Positions 35,601 to 45,063 of a stretch of 64,000 bases of DNA are shown here, one piece after another. This DNA comes from Pseudobutyrivibrio sp. (GTDB lineage: Bacteria; Bacillota; Clostridia; Lachnospirales; Lachnospiraceae): positions 17,364 through 81,363 of the forward strand of contig NZ_JAFUSK010000021.1 of NCBI RefSeq assembly GCF_017471675.1. The letters are read 5' to 3'. A program made the translations under genes and the position numbers. The notes below the pieces were generated by a model that ran no database searches, was not told the origin of the DNA, and was given only the letters and a program-made list of their open reading frames with translations. Each line of letters opens with the position of its first letter. Positions within the stretch are counted from its first letter, which is position 1.

Positions 35601-38600
35601 AGTAGTTTTCATCTAAATCACCAAATTCGATAAGTCTTGTTCCATTCTCCTGATTTGCAGAAAGATTGAAGTCAATGACTATTGTAGCCTCATCTATTCC
35701 ATCTACCTCTGGAAGATATGTTTCAATATCATTACCTGCATCTACAATTGGAGCTGTGTTCTTTGCAGCTGCTCCAATCTTAAATTCAACCTCTGATGTA
35801 TCTTTCTTTCCAAGAGGAACAGAAACTGTCACAGTCTGATTCTTTGCTGCCTTAAATGTTCCATGAGCTTTACCATCAACCAGGATTGTGTAGCTGCCAT
35901 CTGCAAGTCCTGTTAAATCAATGCTTGTATTATGTGCTGTTTTTTCAAGATTTGTTACAGTAAGCTTTACATCACTGCAATCTTTAGCAATTTTCGCATT
36001 TACGTATCTGTCTCTATCTAGCTCTACATAGCAACCATCATCTATCAGGTTTAATCTGGTGTTCAATCCGTCAAGAGGCTTTATAGAATAACTGTCTCCA
36101 TTATCAACCACATTACAGCCGTAACCAAATAAACCAAATACTGGGTCTGTAGCAACATCTGCAGATAAAATCTGAAGTGCTCCAAAGAGACCCAAATCTG
36201 CTTCACCAGCCATCTGTCTCCAGCCGTTGTGAATCTTTCCACCTCCAGTTCCCTGTCCGCCTAGATTTCCCATTTCGCTTTGATAAGTCCAGGCAACTGT
36301 GCCTATATTCTCTGGATCTGCATCTATTTGACCAGAATTGATGCATGTAAGATTTGCAAGCTTTGCAGCATAATTAACTCTTTCTGCCTCGGCAGAATCT
36401 ACTGAATTTAATCCATTATTTTCAAGTCGCAAATAATCATCCATGCAGTATCCTGCCAGAGCTGCTGTATACTGGAAGTTCCACCAGCTTTCGCCACAGA
36501 TAGTGGTAGGATTAGCGTAGTGATACCACACTGGCTGAAGTCCTCTACATGCCCTTGTTTTCAAATCAATCTTTTGCATCATGCTTAGGGCATTAGCTTC
36601 ATCACTTCCAAGATTTAGCTTAGCAAGAGTATATACAGCTTCCTCACCAGTATTGTCATAAGAATACTCTGAGCCATAAGGATATTTGGTGCTAGAGAAA
36701 TTCTTATACTTTCTTGCCATAATATCTTCAATCTCGGCTGCCTCATCGGTATATCCTTCTGCCTTTAAGGAGGCGATAATATCAGGTGTAGTAAGCTCGC
36801 CCATTACACCTGTTGACCAGTTGTAATATACGCCGTCTGAATACAGAGCCTTCATTATGTTGTATGCTCTAAGTAGATAGGTATCTTTATCTTCAATGTA
36901 CTCTACAATGTCAGGATATTTGCTGGCAATCTTGTACATTGAATAGTAGGTGTTGTAGATGTGAGGATATGCATAGCCACGGTATGTAGGAGTATCGTTT
37001 GGCTCCTTCATTTGGAAATCGTGGATAAGGTAATCCTCCTGATGCTCCTGCATAAGTCCATGCCATATAGCAGTATCCAGGTATTCATCAATAGCAGTAA
37101 TTTCCTTTGCTACAGGGATGTAAACATTCTTTTCAGCGATATATTCACCGTGGGTCAATCCCCAATCATCGCCCCAGCCCCAATAGCCATTGAAAACACC
37201 GCGCTTTGATTTGGTGTCCATCATCCAATCGTCAAATACCTTATCATATAGCTCGCCTTCAGCATCCCACTGGGTCTTATCTACCATAAACTGAGAGTGA
37301 GTGTTCAAAGCCTTGCTTACATCATCCATGATATAGAACTGCAGCTCAGTTTCCTTTGTTCCATTGTCATAGGAAACCACTACATCATTCTGACCTAAAT
37401 CATCAAAGGCAATATCGTATATATGATATTGTTCTCCATCGATTAGCTTTGTAGATTCGTACTTCGCATAAGTGCCAGCTTCGCTTTTTTCACATGGAAG
37501 ATTGTTGCTGACACTATTCTTATTATCATCAAATAGATTCAACTCATGAGGACATTTGATACTTACCTTCAAATCCTTGGCATCATATTTCGTATGAAGA
37601 TACATTTTGGCTGGCATGTTTTTAGCAAAGGTCATGCCTGGAACTGCCACAGCATCTACAATTCCCTCTTCATAAAGGGTAGACTTCATATCCTCTTCAT
37701 TATCAACTGGACTAAAATCAAAAGAATACTTCTTTGACTCGCCCTTCTTTAGCTTTAATGATGTGTTATCAAGGTAACCACGATTAGTTTTCTTTATAAC
37801 ATCTGAATGGATGTAGAAGACGTTCAAACCACTTGCCCATCCATCCTGGTCCTGACACCATGATTTTTCGTTAGCTGCTCTTTCCTCAACTCTCCAGTGA
37901 TCCTGATACTCAAAGCTGGCATCCGTTGCGTCATCTGGAGTAAATAATACATACTGTCCCTGTCCACTAGGGCGTGTAGCATATATGTATGAAGAATTCT
38001 TTCCCACAAAGCTGTGGTCTACTACTCTTGTTTCGTAGATTTCATCTCCACCAGACCAGTATTCGTTAAATGTAATAGGAAGTCCTAAATCTCCTACTGT
38101 AAGAACTTCATCGTTCTTGTTTTCTATTTCGATGTCCCACTTTATCCTGTCATTAACAAGAGTATAGGTTTCCTTTACCTGATAGTCTTTTATTCCTTTA
38201 GCTTCAGTCGCATTCCCGCTGTATGTAACTATTACCTTGTTATCCTTAAGAGTGATGGTTCTATCAGAGTCGGACTGGCTTGTGTATCCTTCCCTATATT
38301 CACCATCACCAAATTTAGTTGCAAGCATCAGCTCACCCATCCATTGGTGGGTGCTGCTAGCCCCCTGAGCAGGAGCATTTTCTTCGTTCATCACATAGTT
38401 TGTAGGATATTTATCTCCCACTATATACAGCTTTCTAATCTGGCCGTATTTTCCTATGTTTACAGAGAAATAATCATTGGATAATGTATAACTTCCATCT
38501 GCTTCCTCTGTGGTCTTTGTTTGACTAGTTGCCTTATCTTCCTTAGCCAGCACATCGATTGTCCCCATACTCCCTGGCAAAGTTGTAAATGCTGTAATCG

Positions 38601-38649
38601 TAGCCAGTGCAAGCGACAGAACCTTTTTCTTCATTCTCGTGTTTGACAT
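32674..38649 (-). CDS. Giant wall-anchored glycan-binding/processing protein (DUF5695-like)
   Basis: 1991 residues. A signal peptide (about 6-36) is followed by a large N-terminal region (about 50-950) that I liken to DUF5695: a beta-rich domain then an alpha/alpha-barrel-like part with WGWGDDWGLTHGEYIAEKN. Next come a LamG-like domain (about 985-1145), a bacterial Ig-like domain, two related F5/8-type-C/CBM-like domains (about 1215-1345 and 1430-1570), an acidic linker and a PKD-like domain. The C-terminus TPTTGEKK, a hydrophobic helix and KKGNK resembles a sortase signal. GH127 is directly upstream, so it probably captures or trims arabinofuranosyl glycans at the surface. Catalysis is not shown. 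Confidence 0.75.
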   Translation of the reverse strand: MSNTRMKKKVLSLALATITAFTTLPGSMGTIDVLAKEDKATSQTKTTEEADGSYTLSNDYFSVNIGKYGQIRKLYIVGDKYPTNYVMNEENAPAQGASSTHQWMGELMLATKFGDGEYREGYTSQSDSDRTITLKDNKVIVTYSGNATEAKGIKDYQVKETYTLVNDRIKWDIEIENKNDEVLTVGDLGLPITFNEYWSGGDEIYETRVVDHSFVGKNSSYIYATRPSGQGQYVLFTPDDATDASFEYQDHWRVEERAANEKSWCQDQDGWASGLNVFYIHSDVIKKTNRGYLDNTSLKLKKGESKKYSFDFSPVDNEEDMKSTLYEEGIVDAVAVPGMTFAKNMPAKMYLHTKYDAKDLKVSIKCPHELNLFDDNKNSVSNNLPCEKSEAGTYAKYESTKLIDGEQYHIYDIAFDDLGQNDVVVSYDNGTKETELQFYIMDDVSKALNTHSQFMVDKTQWDAEGELYDKVFDDWMMDTKSKRGVFNGYWGWGDDWGLTHGEYIAEKNVYIPVAKEITAIDEYLDTAIWHGLMQEHQEDYLIHDFQMKEPNDTPTYRGYAYPHIYNTYYSMYKIASKYPDIVEYIEDKDTYLLRAYNIMKALYSDGVYYNWSTGVMGELTTPDIIASLKAEGYTDEAAEIEDIMARKYKNFSSTKYPYGSEYSYDNTGEEAVYTLAKLNLGSDEANALSMMQKIDLKTRACRGLQPVWYHYANPTTICGESWWNFQYTAALAGYCMDDYLRLENNGLNSVDSAEAERVNYAAKLANLTCINSGQIDADPENIGTVAWTYQSEMGNLGGQGTGGGKIHNGWRQMAGEADLGLFGALQILSADVATDPVFGLFGYGCNVVDNGDSYSIKPLDGLNTRLNLIDDGCYVELDRDRYVNAKIAKDCSDVKLTVTNLEKTAHNTSIDLTGLADGSYTILVDGKAHGTFKAAKNQTVTVSVPLGKKDTSEVEFKIGAAAKNTAPIVDAGNDIETYLPEVDGIDEATIVIDFNLSANQENGTRLIEFGDLDENYLYVSFKGNNQLSLAATDMKSKKLNTVDTVYAISPEYDKKLVLTNDKGEIVVYLDGDKIATLDSGFVFSKMGDAQRNYLGRSHEESISFLNGKIKGFSMYSKAFDEEEVSKLFGDLADREIVSIKDSAVVTKINEAPSLPKEVSALYSDGVYRNVEVKWDEVSAEAYSSKGVFTVEGSVDKSTVKAIANVVVVDGKEVNLAAYATPTAIVDTPQDLGGVAGLNDGYDPSASNDTSHGVWHNWLGGAQGAPAWVTYTWDDEVIITGQDAYYFKDNGGNFSPAAVKLEYLEGGQWKECEIVEGLGTELDKYNRTTIKPIQTTSLRMTINPKTLGCGVIEWKVYGFKEGAVDKSGLNSAISRAEKVDSFFVKSGYADMKSILAEAKELVTKMGVSQKELDEMTDRLNDAIAALDMDINLALDASVSTSYVSSWETLGAVNDGVSSSASMEKPTTGAYGSWGNTSEYETITYTWDKKISINKSAIYFWKDNDSEEVVGIQFPKNYTISYKDGDDWKEVKDASGFGLEEDKYNVTSFKPVMTDGLRIQLNKKEANNSGVGVIEWAVLGGEPVEEELEELEKEDVEELLEKDVESEEKKEEKDSDIKEASKVPDEEATEKDAETTEENTDEVESITAEDSKLKVTTDEVVLEEKLTELEEAKGTNLLLGAIATTRLRASAIDDGYPNSSLEYKWTVKSKPDNAAVAIDKDNQAITDVSFNQAGSYVLTLTVSDGELSSSDDIKIKVANADKLPEKLCEYDFTEKSLDKKARLVKDINDTGYDSNYSYNPNPVFAAVDGISFVDMTGGFCGYVKLTDELTKGKIKEAKTKEPIINPVNPFKPSQGGSTGTTPVNHEVNKAASPAKDITVIDTPKVPAAGNNKVAKTTDKVKAANSSKQKPEAESSVDEKLENSEDSTLEDSAENTLEENNELSEEIISDEETPTTGEKKDSNAILILILIALALILVSGGYVVFTKALKKGNK

Positions 38650-38679
38650 TTGTCCCCCTTAATTCTCCTTTCTACTACA

Positions 38680-40632
38680 TTAAAACTTCTCCTTCATCCA
38701 AACTAACATTTCTTCGTTCTTCTTTCTGTTTCCCCAATAGCAATAAGGGATGGCTGTTAATTTCACCTCCTCAAAATCACTTTCCACTTCACCATATAAT
38801 TTACCAGAATCCCATCCTTCTTCTTTTATCCTTTGAGCATTGAATGTTATTCTAGTTGTTCCCCCTAAGATGTTATTGTCAAATTCTTCCTGTAGTTTTG
38901 TTTTACCGGACACAAAAATGTTGGCTAGATTTTCCCCATTATCTACCTGTTCTAAGGCATACACTAATGGTCCTTTCATGATTGCAAGCTTGCCCACATC
39001 CGCTCTTACCTTTGGGTTGGAATGTATAAATCTTGCAGGCATATCAAACTCAAAGCTTACATACATACTTGTACCAGACAAGGACACACTGATGTAGCCT
39101 TTATCCTGTTTCATATCAAGCCCTGCTCCACTAACGCTGATTTTTGGATTCTTTGCATAATAAGGAATTCTAAGTGCAAGCATTCCTACCATTTGTTCAT
39201 CTGACTCTACATGAACTGATACTTTACCATTCCAAGGAATTTCACTTTTTATATCCAGTCTGACTTCCTTGCCTGAAACCTCTGCCTTTATCTGAGATGA
39301 TACATACATATTCAAATAAATCTTATTATCAGATGTATATGCTATATACTGTCCCAAAGATGCAAGTGTTCTAGCTATATTAGGTGGGCAGCAGGCCACG
39401 CCAAACCATTTCTGTCTCTCGCTTTTTACATGAAGACGCGAGGTGTGATCCATGCATGCAGCTGGCCATACTTCCAGCGGATTTACATAGAAAAATCCCT
39501 TGCCGTCCATAGCAATGCCCGACAACACTGTGTTGTATAAAGCTCTTTCCACCTCATCAAAATATGCTGCCTCCCCTGTGATTTCACCCATTCTTTTTCC
39601 AAACATGGCCAGTCCAATGGATGCGCAGCTCTCAGAATAATTACAATCATTTGGCAGATCATAATCGGTTGTAAATCTTTCCAACCAGCCTGATGAACCA
39701 ATGCTTCCTGTTACATACATTCTTCTGTGAACCATATCATCCCAAAGTGTTTTGCATGCATCTAAGAGCTCCTTATCATTTGTCTCTACTGCTACATCTG
39801 CCATTGCGCTGTACAAATATGCAGCTCTAACAGCATGGCCTTCTGCAGTCTTTTGCTCCCTAACTGGAAGATGAGACTGGCTATAGCTTGGGTCGTAATT
39901 AGCAAATTCAGAAAAGATTCTCTCAAAATCAGGTTGCTTTTCTTCTTCAAGAAAATAGTTATCTCCTACACCTCTTATATCAATAAAGTGCTTTGCCAAA
40001 TCAAGATACTTTTTAACACCTGTAGTTCTGTATAGCTTTATCAGTCCTACTACTACCTCTCGATGGCCAGGGTATCCGTGGCAATTGCCCTCTTCCTTAC
40101 CAAAGACATTACACAACAAATCTGCCAAGCGGCATACTACGTCTATAATTTTTCTTTTGCCTGTAGCTTCATAATAGGCAACTGCGGCTTCCATAAAATG
40201 CCCTGCGGTATATAATTCATGGCCCTCGCAAAGATTCTTCCATTTCTTATCAGGTGCATTGATGATGAAATATGTATCAAGATATCCGTCCGGCTGTTGC
40301 GCTTTTTCAATCAAATCTATAGCCTCGTCTGCTAAAGCCTCTAGCTTCTCATCCCTGCCGTATGCTGATAGATAAAAACCTACAGCCTCCAACCATTTAG
40401 CTAAATCAGTATCCTGAAAAACTGCACCTTCAAATTTGCCGTTAGATAGACCTGCTGCTATCTTGAAATTTTCGATACAATGACTGGTTTCCACATCCTC
40501 TAGCCTGTCATTTAACACATCCCACTGATATGGAATAATCACATTACCAACTAAGTCTCTATATTTGTTGAAAAAACCATCTGTAATCTTGATATCACTT
40601 ATTGGTATTGAAGAATTTGCTTTGAATTTCAT
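38680..40632 (-). CDS. GH127 beta-L-arabinofuranosidase-like enzyme
   Basis: 650 residues of the GH127 (HypBA1) family. Zinc ligands and catalytic residues known from the family are at matching places: E334 and C336 in SESCASIG, C414 and C415 in VACCPPN (C414 the nucleophile), and E318 in GWLERF as acid/base. A beta-sandwich C-terminal part follows the barrel. No signal peptide is seen, so it would act inside the cell on arabinosyl-oligosaccharides taken up by the upstream ABC system. Its start lies 9 bp after the permease stop. Confidence 0.87.
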   Translation of the reverse strand: MKFKANSSIPISDIKITDGFFNKYRDLVGNVIIPYQWDVLNDRLEDVETSHCIENFKIAAGLSNGKFEGAVFQDTDLAKWLEAVGFYLSAYGRDEKLEALADEAIDLIEKAQQPDGYLDTYFIINAPDKKWKNLCEGHELYTAGHFMEAAVAYYEATGKRKIIDVVCRLADLLCNVFGKEEGNCHGYPGHREVVVGLIKLYRTTGVKKYLDLAKHFIDIRGVGDNYFLEEEKQPDFERIFSEFANYDPSYSQSHLPVREQKTAEGHAVRAAYLYSAMADVAVETNDKELLDACKTLWDDMVHRRMYVTGSIGSSGWLERFTTDYDLPNDCNYSESCASIGLAMFGKRMGEITGEAAYFDEVERALYNTVLSGIAMDGKGFFYVNPLEVWPAACMDHTSRLHVKSERQKWFGVACCPPNIARTLASLGQYIAYTSDNKIYLNMYVSSQIKAEVSGKEVRLDIKSEIPWNGKVSVHVESDEQMVGMLALRIPYYAKNPKISVSGAGLDMKQDKGYISVSLSGTSMYVSFEFDMPARFIHSNPKVRADVGKLAIMKGPLVYALEQVDNGENLANIFVSGKTKLQEEFDNNILGGTTRITFNAQRIKEEGWDSGKLYGEVESDFEEVKLTAIPYCYWGNRKKNEEMLVWMKEKF

Positions 40633-40641
40633 TTGTTCCCC

Positions 40642-41475
40642 CTATGCCTTTACTGCTCCGTTTGTAAGTCCACTAACAATATACTTCTGCATGAATATGA
40701 ATATCAATACTATTGGGAAAATTGCTACAAGTCCAAATGCCATTGTTGCGTTCCAAAGTGTCTGATACTGCTGCACATAATTGTATATGTTTGATGTGAT
40801 AGGTCTCATATTAGGATCTGTCATGAATGTGATTCCATAAATCAAATCGCCCCATGCATACACAAATGAGAACACCGCTGCTACAATCACACCTGGCTTT
40901 GCAATCGGCAACATTATTTTAAAAAATGATGTTACCGGATTGCAGCCATCTATTGCCGCTGCCTCGTCTAGCTCCTTTGGTATAGAAAGGAAATAAGTAC
41001 GAAGAATGATGATTGAGAAGGGAATTCCCAAAGTCGCATCTGCAAGGATTGGCGCTAAGTAATTATTTAATAATCCCACTTTTGAAAACATAATATAAAG
41101 TGGTGTTAATATAAGTGTTGATGGAAGCATCTGCATCATTAAGAAAAACAGTATGAGAAGCTTCTTTGAATTAAATCTAAATCTTGCTAGTCCGTATGCT
41201 GCTGGTATAGATAATACTGTTGATATTATCATTGAAGAAAACGCTATTAAAAAGCTATTCTTAAAGCCCTTCATTGTTGCTGATGATTCAGAAAACTGGC
41301 TTTGGAAAGCTTCTAGTGTAAGGTTTTTAGGCCACAGTGGAGTAGGAACCTGGAAGATTTCCACCTGAGTTTTAAGTGCTGTAACAATCATCCAATATAG
41401 AGGAAACATAAGAATAACGAATATCACCACTCCAATGATAAAGCTTATGGTGTTTTCTTTTCTTTCTCTTTTCAT
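40642..41475 (-). CDS. Carbohydrate ABC transporter permease (MalG type)
   Basis: 277 residues, six membrane helices. The EAA loop reads ELDEAAAIDGCNPVTSFFKIMLPIAKPG, diagnostic of CUT1-family permeases. It pairs with the MalF-type permease whose gene ends one base before. No ATPase gene is in the operon; a shared MsmK/UgpC-like ATPase elsewhere is usual for such systems. Confidence 0.9.
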   Translation of the reverse strand: MKRERKENTISFIIGVVIFVILMFPLYWMIVTALKTQVEIFQVPTPLWPKNLTLEAFQSQFSESSATMKGFKNSFLIAFSSMIISTVLSIPAAYGLARFRFNSKKLLILFFLMMQMLPSTLILTPLYIMFSKVGLLNNYLAPILADATLGIPFSIIILRTYFLSIPKELDEAAAIDGCNPVTSFFKIMLPIAKPGVIVAAVFSFVYAWGDLIYGITFMTDPNMRPITSNIYNYVQQYQTLWNATMAFGLVAIFPIVLIFIFMQKYIVSGLTNGAVKA

Positions 41476-41476
41476 C

Positions 41477-42391
41477 CTACATTACCTCCTCTTCTGCGTT
41501 TATTAGCTTGATGTAGAACATTCCTACTACAAATAGAATTAAAAATAGAATGTTTGCAGAAGCTGCGCCCTTACTAAATTCAAACTGTTCAAATGACAGC
41601 TTGTAAGCGTATGTTGAAGCCAATTCTGTTGCATTGATTGGTCCACCCTTGGTCATAACCCACACCAAATCAAATACCTTAAACGTATATACGAATCCAA
41701 GTGTAAGCACTGACATAATAGCTGGCTTAATCACTGGAATTGTTATCTTAAACAAAGTCTGAAGCTTATTGGCCCCATCGATTTTTGCACTTTCATAAAT
41801 ATCTGCCGGTACAGTTGTTAGACCTGTAAGCAGTAACATCATATTAAAAGGAATTCCAATCCAAATATTCGCAACTACAATAGCCACCATAGCAGTTGGG
41901 CCATTCAATAGCCAATCAACAGGTGTTTTAATAATATGCAATTGCATTAATAGCTGGTTTGCTATACCTCCTGAGCTTGCAAAAATAAACTTAAATAAAA
42001 GACCTGCTACAGTAACTGGAAGCAACCAGGATATCATTGTTGCACCTCTGAAAAATGCTGATGCTGGGAACTTTTTGCTAAATAAGAATGCAAGTATAAA
42101 TCCAATAATAAACTGGAAAAAGATTGAAGCTACAGTAAATATTAAAGTATTCAAAATAGCACGGCTCATTACAGAATTAGCGTCTGTAAATAACTCTACA
42201 TAATTTGAAAGACCTATAAATTCCTGTGCCTCAGGTCTTGAAAAATTAAAGACATTAACATTCTTTAAACTAAGAATGATATTTGAAATTGTGGGATATC
42301 CAACAAAGATAAGCATATAGATTACTGCTGGAAGAGAAAACAAAAATCCCATTTTCCCTGGTCCATTCAACTTCTTTTTTCTAGAAATCAT
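41477..42391 (-). CDS. Carbohydrate ABC transporter permease (MalF type)
   Basis: 304 residues, six membrane helices. The EAA loop is DIYESAKIDGANKLQTLFKITIPVIKP. An N-terminal lysine-rich segment precedes helix 1. It forms the channel with the gene product directly downstream, and the solute-binding lipoprotein gene upstream supplies substrate. GGAGGGATGTT marks the start. Confidence 0.9.
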   Translation of the reverse strand: MISRKKKLNGPGKMGFLFSLPAVIYMLIFVGYPTISNIILSLKNVNVFNFSRPEAQEFIGLSNYVELFTDANSVMSRAILNTLIFTVASIFFQFIIGFILAFLFSKKFPASAFFRGATMISWLLPVTVAGLLFKFIFASSGGIANQLLMQLHIIKTPVDWLLNGPTAMVAIVVANIWIGIPFNMMLLLTGLTTVPADIYESAKIDGANKLQTLFKITIPVIKPAIMSVLTLGFVYTFKVFDLVWVMTKGGPINATELASTYAYKLSFEQFEFSKGAASANILFLILFVVGMFYIKLINAEEEVM

Positions 42392-42417
42392 AACATCCCT
42401 CCAAAATAACTATTTCT

Positions 42418-42445
42418 AAAAATGGCGGGGAATTACTTCCCCGCC
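42418..42445 (-). terminator. Attenuating hairpin between binding-protein and permease genes
   Basis: Minus strand: GGCGGGGAA, loop, TTCCCCGCC (42424-42432 with 42437-42445) followed by ATTTTTAG. Such a hairpin commonly lowers permease expression compared with the binding protein. Confidence 0.75.
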
Positions 42446-42457
42446 AAATGTTAATTC

Positions 42458-43729
42458 TTACTTAACGGCATCAACTGCTGCCTGTGTATCCTTTGCAGCC
42501 TGATCTGGCGACTTAGCAAGTGTAAGTACTTCCTGGAAACCAGTCTGAATTGCATTTGAGTATGAAGGCCAAATTGGTGAAGGTCCTCTTGGAATAGAAG
42601 TTTCAAGCTGTGTAATGAACTGTGCCTGAATAGGATCATCTGTCCAATAGCTATCCTTAGCTGCCTCTGTCTTAGGTGGGAATGAACCATACTGCTTCAT
42701 TGCATCTACCATAACATCTGTCTGATTGTAGTACTCAAGGAATGCCTTAGCACCATCCATATTATCCTTCTTTACAGCGCCCATGTTTTCACCACCAAGG
42801 ATAGATGTAGCCTGGCCGCTTGAAGCATCCTTCTTAGGAAGAACTGTTACCCCATAGTTCATATCAGGAGCATCTGCTTCAATACCAGGAATCTGCCATG
42901 GACCATTCTGCATCATGGCAATGTTTCCTGCTTTCCAGTTATTACATACATCTGTCTGAGCCCAGTTTACACACTCTTTAGACCAAGAGCCGTCGTTAAT
43001 CATATCCTGCATAAGCTGATATGCATCCTTGCCACCTTCAATATCTGTGTAAGAACCACCAGCTGTATATAACCACTGTAGGCACTGGAATGTACCCTCG
43101 TCTGTTCCGATTGCTGCATTACCAAAGCCTGTTACGCCATAATCTGTAAGCTTCTTAGCCATCTCATGGAATTCATCCCATGTAGTGTTCTCATCTGGAT
43201 AAGGAACCCCTGCATCATCAAGAATATCCTTGTTATAGAAAAGAGCTGTACAGTTTGTAGCAAATGGAAGGCCATAGTGTTTGCCGTCCATCATTGTAGA
43301 ATTCATTGGACCTTCAAGATATTCTGACCAATCTATGTTGGCATCTGAAATATCTCCAAACAAATCCATTGCTATAAATGATGACATGTCGCATCCATCA
43401 AGAATAACTACGTCTGGGAGCTCACCAGATGCAATACCAAGCGTTAACTGTTTTTCATAATCAGCAAATGGTACATATGTATGACTTGCTACGAACTCAT
43501 CCTGTGATGAATTGAATCCATTAATAAGTGATTCCATCATCTTTTTCTGAGCATCTGTCTCAAAGTAATCCCAAATAACTACCTCTTGCTTGTCTCCTGC
43601 CTGTGCTGTCTGTGTTCCTTCCCCTGAACCAGTTGCTTCTGTTCCACTTCCTGAGCTGCCGCAGCCTACCATAAGTGACGCTGCCATTGCACCTGCTAAT
43701 GCCATTGATACGGCTTTCTTAAATCTCAT
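42458..43729 (-). CDS. Sugar-binding lipoprotein of the ABC transporter
   Basis: 423 residues. A lipoprotein signal peptide ends in LMVGC (lipid-modified Cys at 23). The mature part is a CUT1 extracellular solute-binding protein: VVIWDYFETDAQKKMMESLI, ELPDVVILDGCDM, GLPFATNCTALFYNKDIL and MMQNGPWQIPGI. It leads the transporter genes. Given the GH127 gene downstream, the ligand may be an arabinofuranosyl oligosaccharide. It is a clear paralogue of the protein at 43861-45063. Confidence 0.9.
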   Translation of the reverse strand: MRFKKAVSMALAGAMAASLMVGCGSSGSGTEATGSGEGTQTAQAGDKQEVVIWDYFETDAQKKMMESLINGFNSSQDEFVASHTYVPFADYEKQLTLGIASGELPDVVILDGCDMSSFIAMDLFGDISDANIDWSEYLEGPMNSTMMDGKHYGLPFATNCTALFYNKDILDDAGVPYPDENTTWDEFHEMAKKLTDYGVTGFGNAAIGTDEGTFQCLQWLYTAGGSYTDIEGGKDAYQLMQDMINDGSWSKECVNWAQTDVCNNWKAGNIAMMQNGPWQIPGIEADAPDMNYGVTVLPKKDASSGQATSILGGENMGAVKKDNMDGAKAFLEYYNQTDVMVDAMKQYGSFPPKTEAAKDSYWTDDPIQAQFITQLETSIPRGPSPIWPSYSNAIQTGFQEVLTLAKSPDQAAKDTQAAVDAVK

Positions 43730-43744
43730 AAAAAACCTCCCTTC

Positions 43745-43794
43745 GAATACTTACCATGAGATACTTTGTATCTCCTTTGTTTATATAAGTATTC
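43745..43794. promoter_or_regulatory. Nested inverted repeats upstream of the binding-protein gene
   Basis: GAGATAC TTT GTATCTC (43758-43774) is a perfect palindrome inside a second inverted repeat GAATACTTA (43745-43753) / TAAGTATTC (43786-43794). It lies 16-65 bp before the lipoprotein start and could be a regulator site or a leader hairpin. A TATATAA motif lies next to it. Confidence 0.55.
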
Positions 43795-43860
43795 TAAGAG
43801 AGGTTTTGATTTTAAAAAATTCTAATAAATTAAAAAAGGTGGAAAAAATTCATCCTAATT

Positions 43861-45063
43861 TTAGTTCAAGGTTTTACCTGCCGCTTCATCTGGTGTTAAC
43901 TCTCCAGTCACTACATCTGCAAAGTTCTTAGGTAATTGCTTGGATATTCTGGAATATCCCTCTATTCCTGTGCGAGGAATTGCATAAGTCATTTGCTGAC
44001 TAATAATTTCCAGCTTAGGATTATCCACTATTATCTTATTTGCAGATTTTATTCTGGATGGAAGCAGATTTGCTTCGCTGCAGAATCTTTCCGTTCCGCC
44101 CTGTTCCATGCAATATTTTATAAACTCAATGGAGCCTTCTACATTTTTACCTTTGATTATTCCTAAATTTTCTCCACCTAGTATTACTGCATTTCTTTTA
44201 TTCATAGGCATAGGTGAAAGGCCATAGCTAATTCCTGCTTCATCTAGCATAGGAAAAACCCATGGTCCGTTTTCCATCATAGCTATATCCCCTTCTATAA
44301 ATCTTCTTGCAATATCTGTTTGGCTGTAGTTAAGACAATCCGCCGGCATACAGCCATCTTTTATAAGTCCTGCTAAATAATCATAGGATTCACTGATTGC
44401 TTCCCTGGTAAGCTGTGTATCAGAATCAGAGGCAGCCATCACCCATGACAATAACTGAAATGAGCCTTGCTCAGAATCCATGGCACTCATCAAAAATCCA
44501 TAGGTACCATCTTTTGATAATAGCTTTGCTGTTTCACTAAGCTCATCCCAGGTTTTAGGTGGTGTAACACCTGCCGCCTTTAACAAATCACTTCGATATA
44601 TCAAACAAACATTGTTGCTGTTAAACGGAACTCCGTAGTATTTATCATTGTATTTGATAGTATCTACAGATGCCTCATAATAATCTGTATCTAGATTAAG
44701 GGTACTGGCATACTCAGATATATCTTCAAACATATCCAGCTGAATGAATTTTTTCATATCAGGATTATCAATAATTACCACATCTGGAAGCTCTTGTTCT
44801 GTATATGCCCTGGATATTTTCTTGTCAAATTCTGTCATTGGAACATATTCCCATGACACCTGATATTTGTCCTGGCTTTTGTTAAAGCTGGCTGTTAACT
44901 TATCCAGCCCATTAGCCTGTGCTTCTGTTTCATAGTAAGACCATATCAACAATTGTTCTTTTTCATCAGGTGTGTTTTCCACATCAGAAGTACTTCTTCC
45001 ACAGGCTGTATTTGTAATTGCCATGCACATAGCCAGTGTTATTAGTTTCAGACCTTTTTTCAT
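43861..45063 (-). CDS. Second solute-binding lipoprotein, coupled to the sensor genes
   Basis: 400 residues. Signal peptide ends in TNTAC (lipid Cys at about 21). Fold and sequence parallel the transporter lipoprotein: LLIWSYYETEAQANGLDKL, ELPDVVIIDNPDM, GVPFNSNNVCLIYRSDLL, IAMMENGPWVFPML. Its start overlaps the response regulator stop by four bases, while 131 bp separate it from the transporter operon. It therefore looks like a sensory accessory, delivering ligand to the histidine kinase, rather than a second transport subunit. Confidence 0.85.
   Translation of the reverse strand: MKKGLKLITLAMCMAITNTACGRSTSDVENTPDEKEQLLIWSYYETEAQANGLDKLTASFNKSQDKYQVSWEYVPMTEFDKKISRAYTEQELPDVVIIDNPDMKKFIQLDMFEDISEYASTLNLDTDYYEASVDTIKYNDKYYGVPFNSNNVCLIYRSDLLKAAGVTPPKTWDELSETAKLLSKDGTYGFLMSAMDSEQGSFQLLSWVMAASDSDTQLTREAISESYDYLAGLIKDGCMPADCLNYSQTDIARRFIEGDIAMMENGPWVFPMLDEAGISYGLSPMPMNKRNAVILGGENLGIIKGKNVEGSIEFIKYCMEQGGTERFCSEANLLPSRIKSANKIIVDNPKLEIISQQMTYAIPRTGIEGYSRISKQLPKNFADVVTGELTPDEAAGKTLN

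Noticed and set aside
43861-45063. Second lipoprotein as part of the transporter operon
   Set aside because: It is coupled to the response regulator, with a 131-bp gap holding palindromes before the transporter genes.
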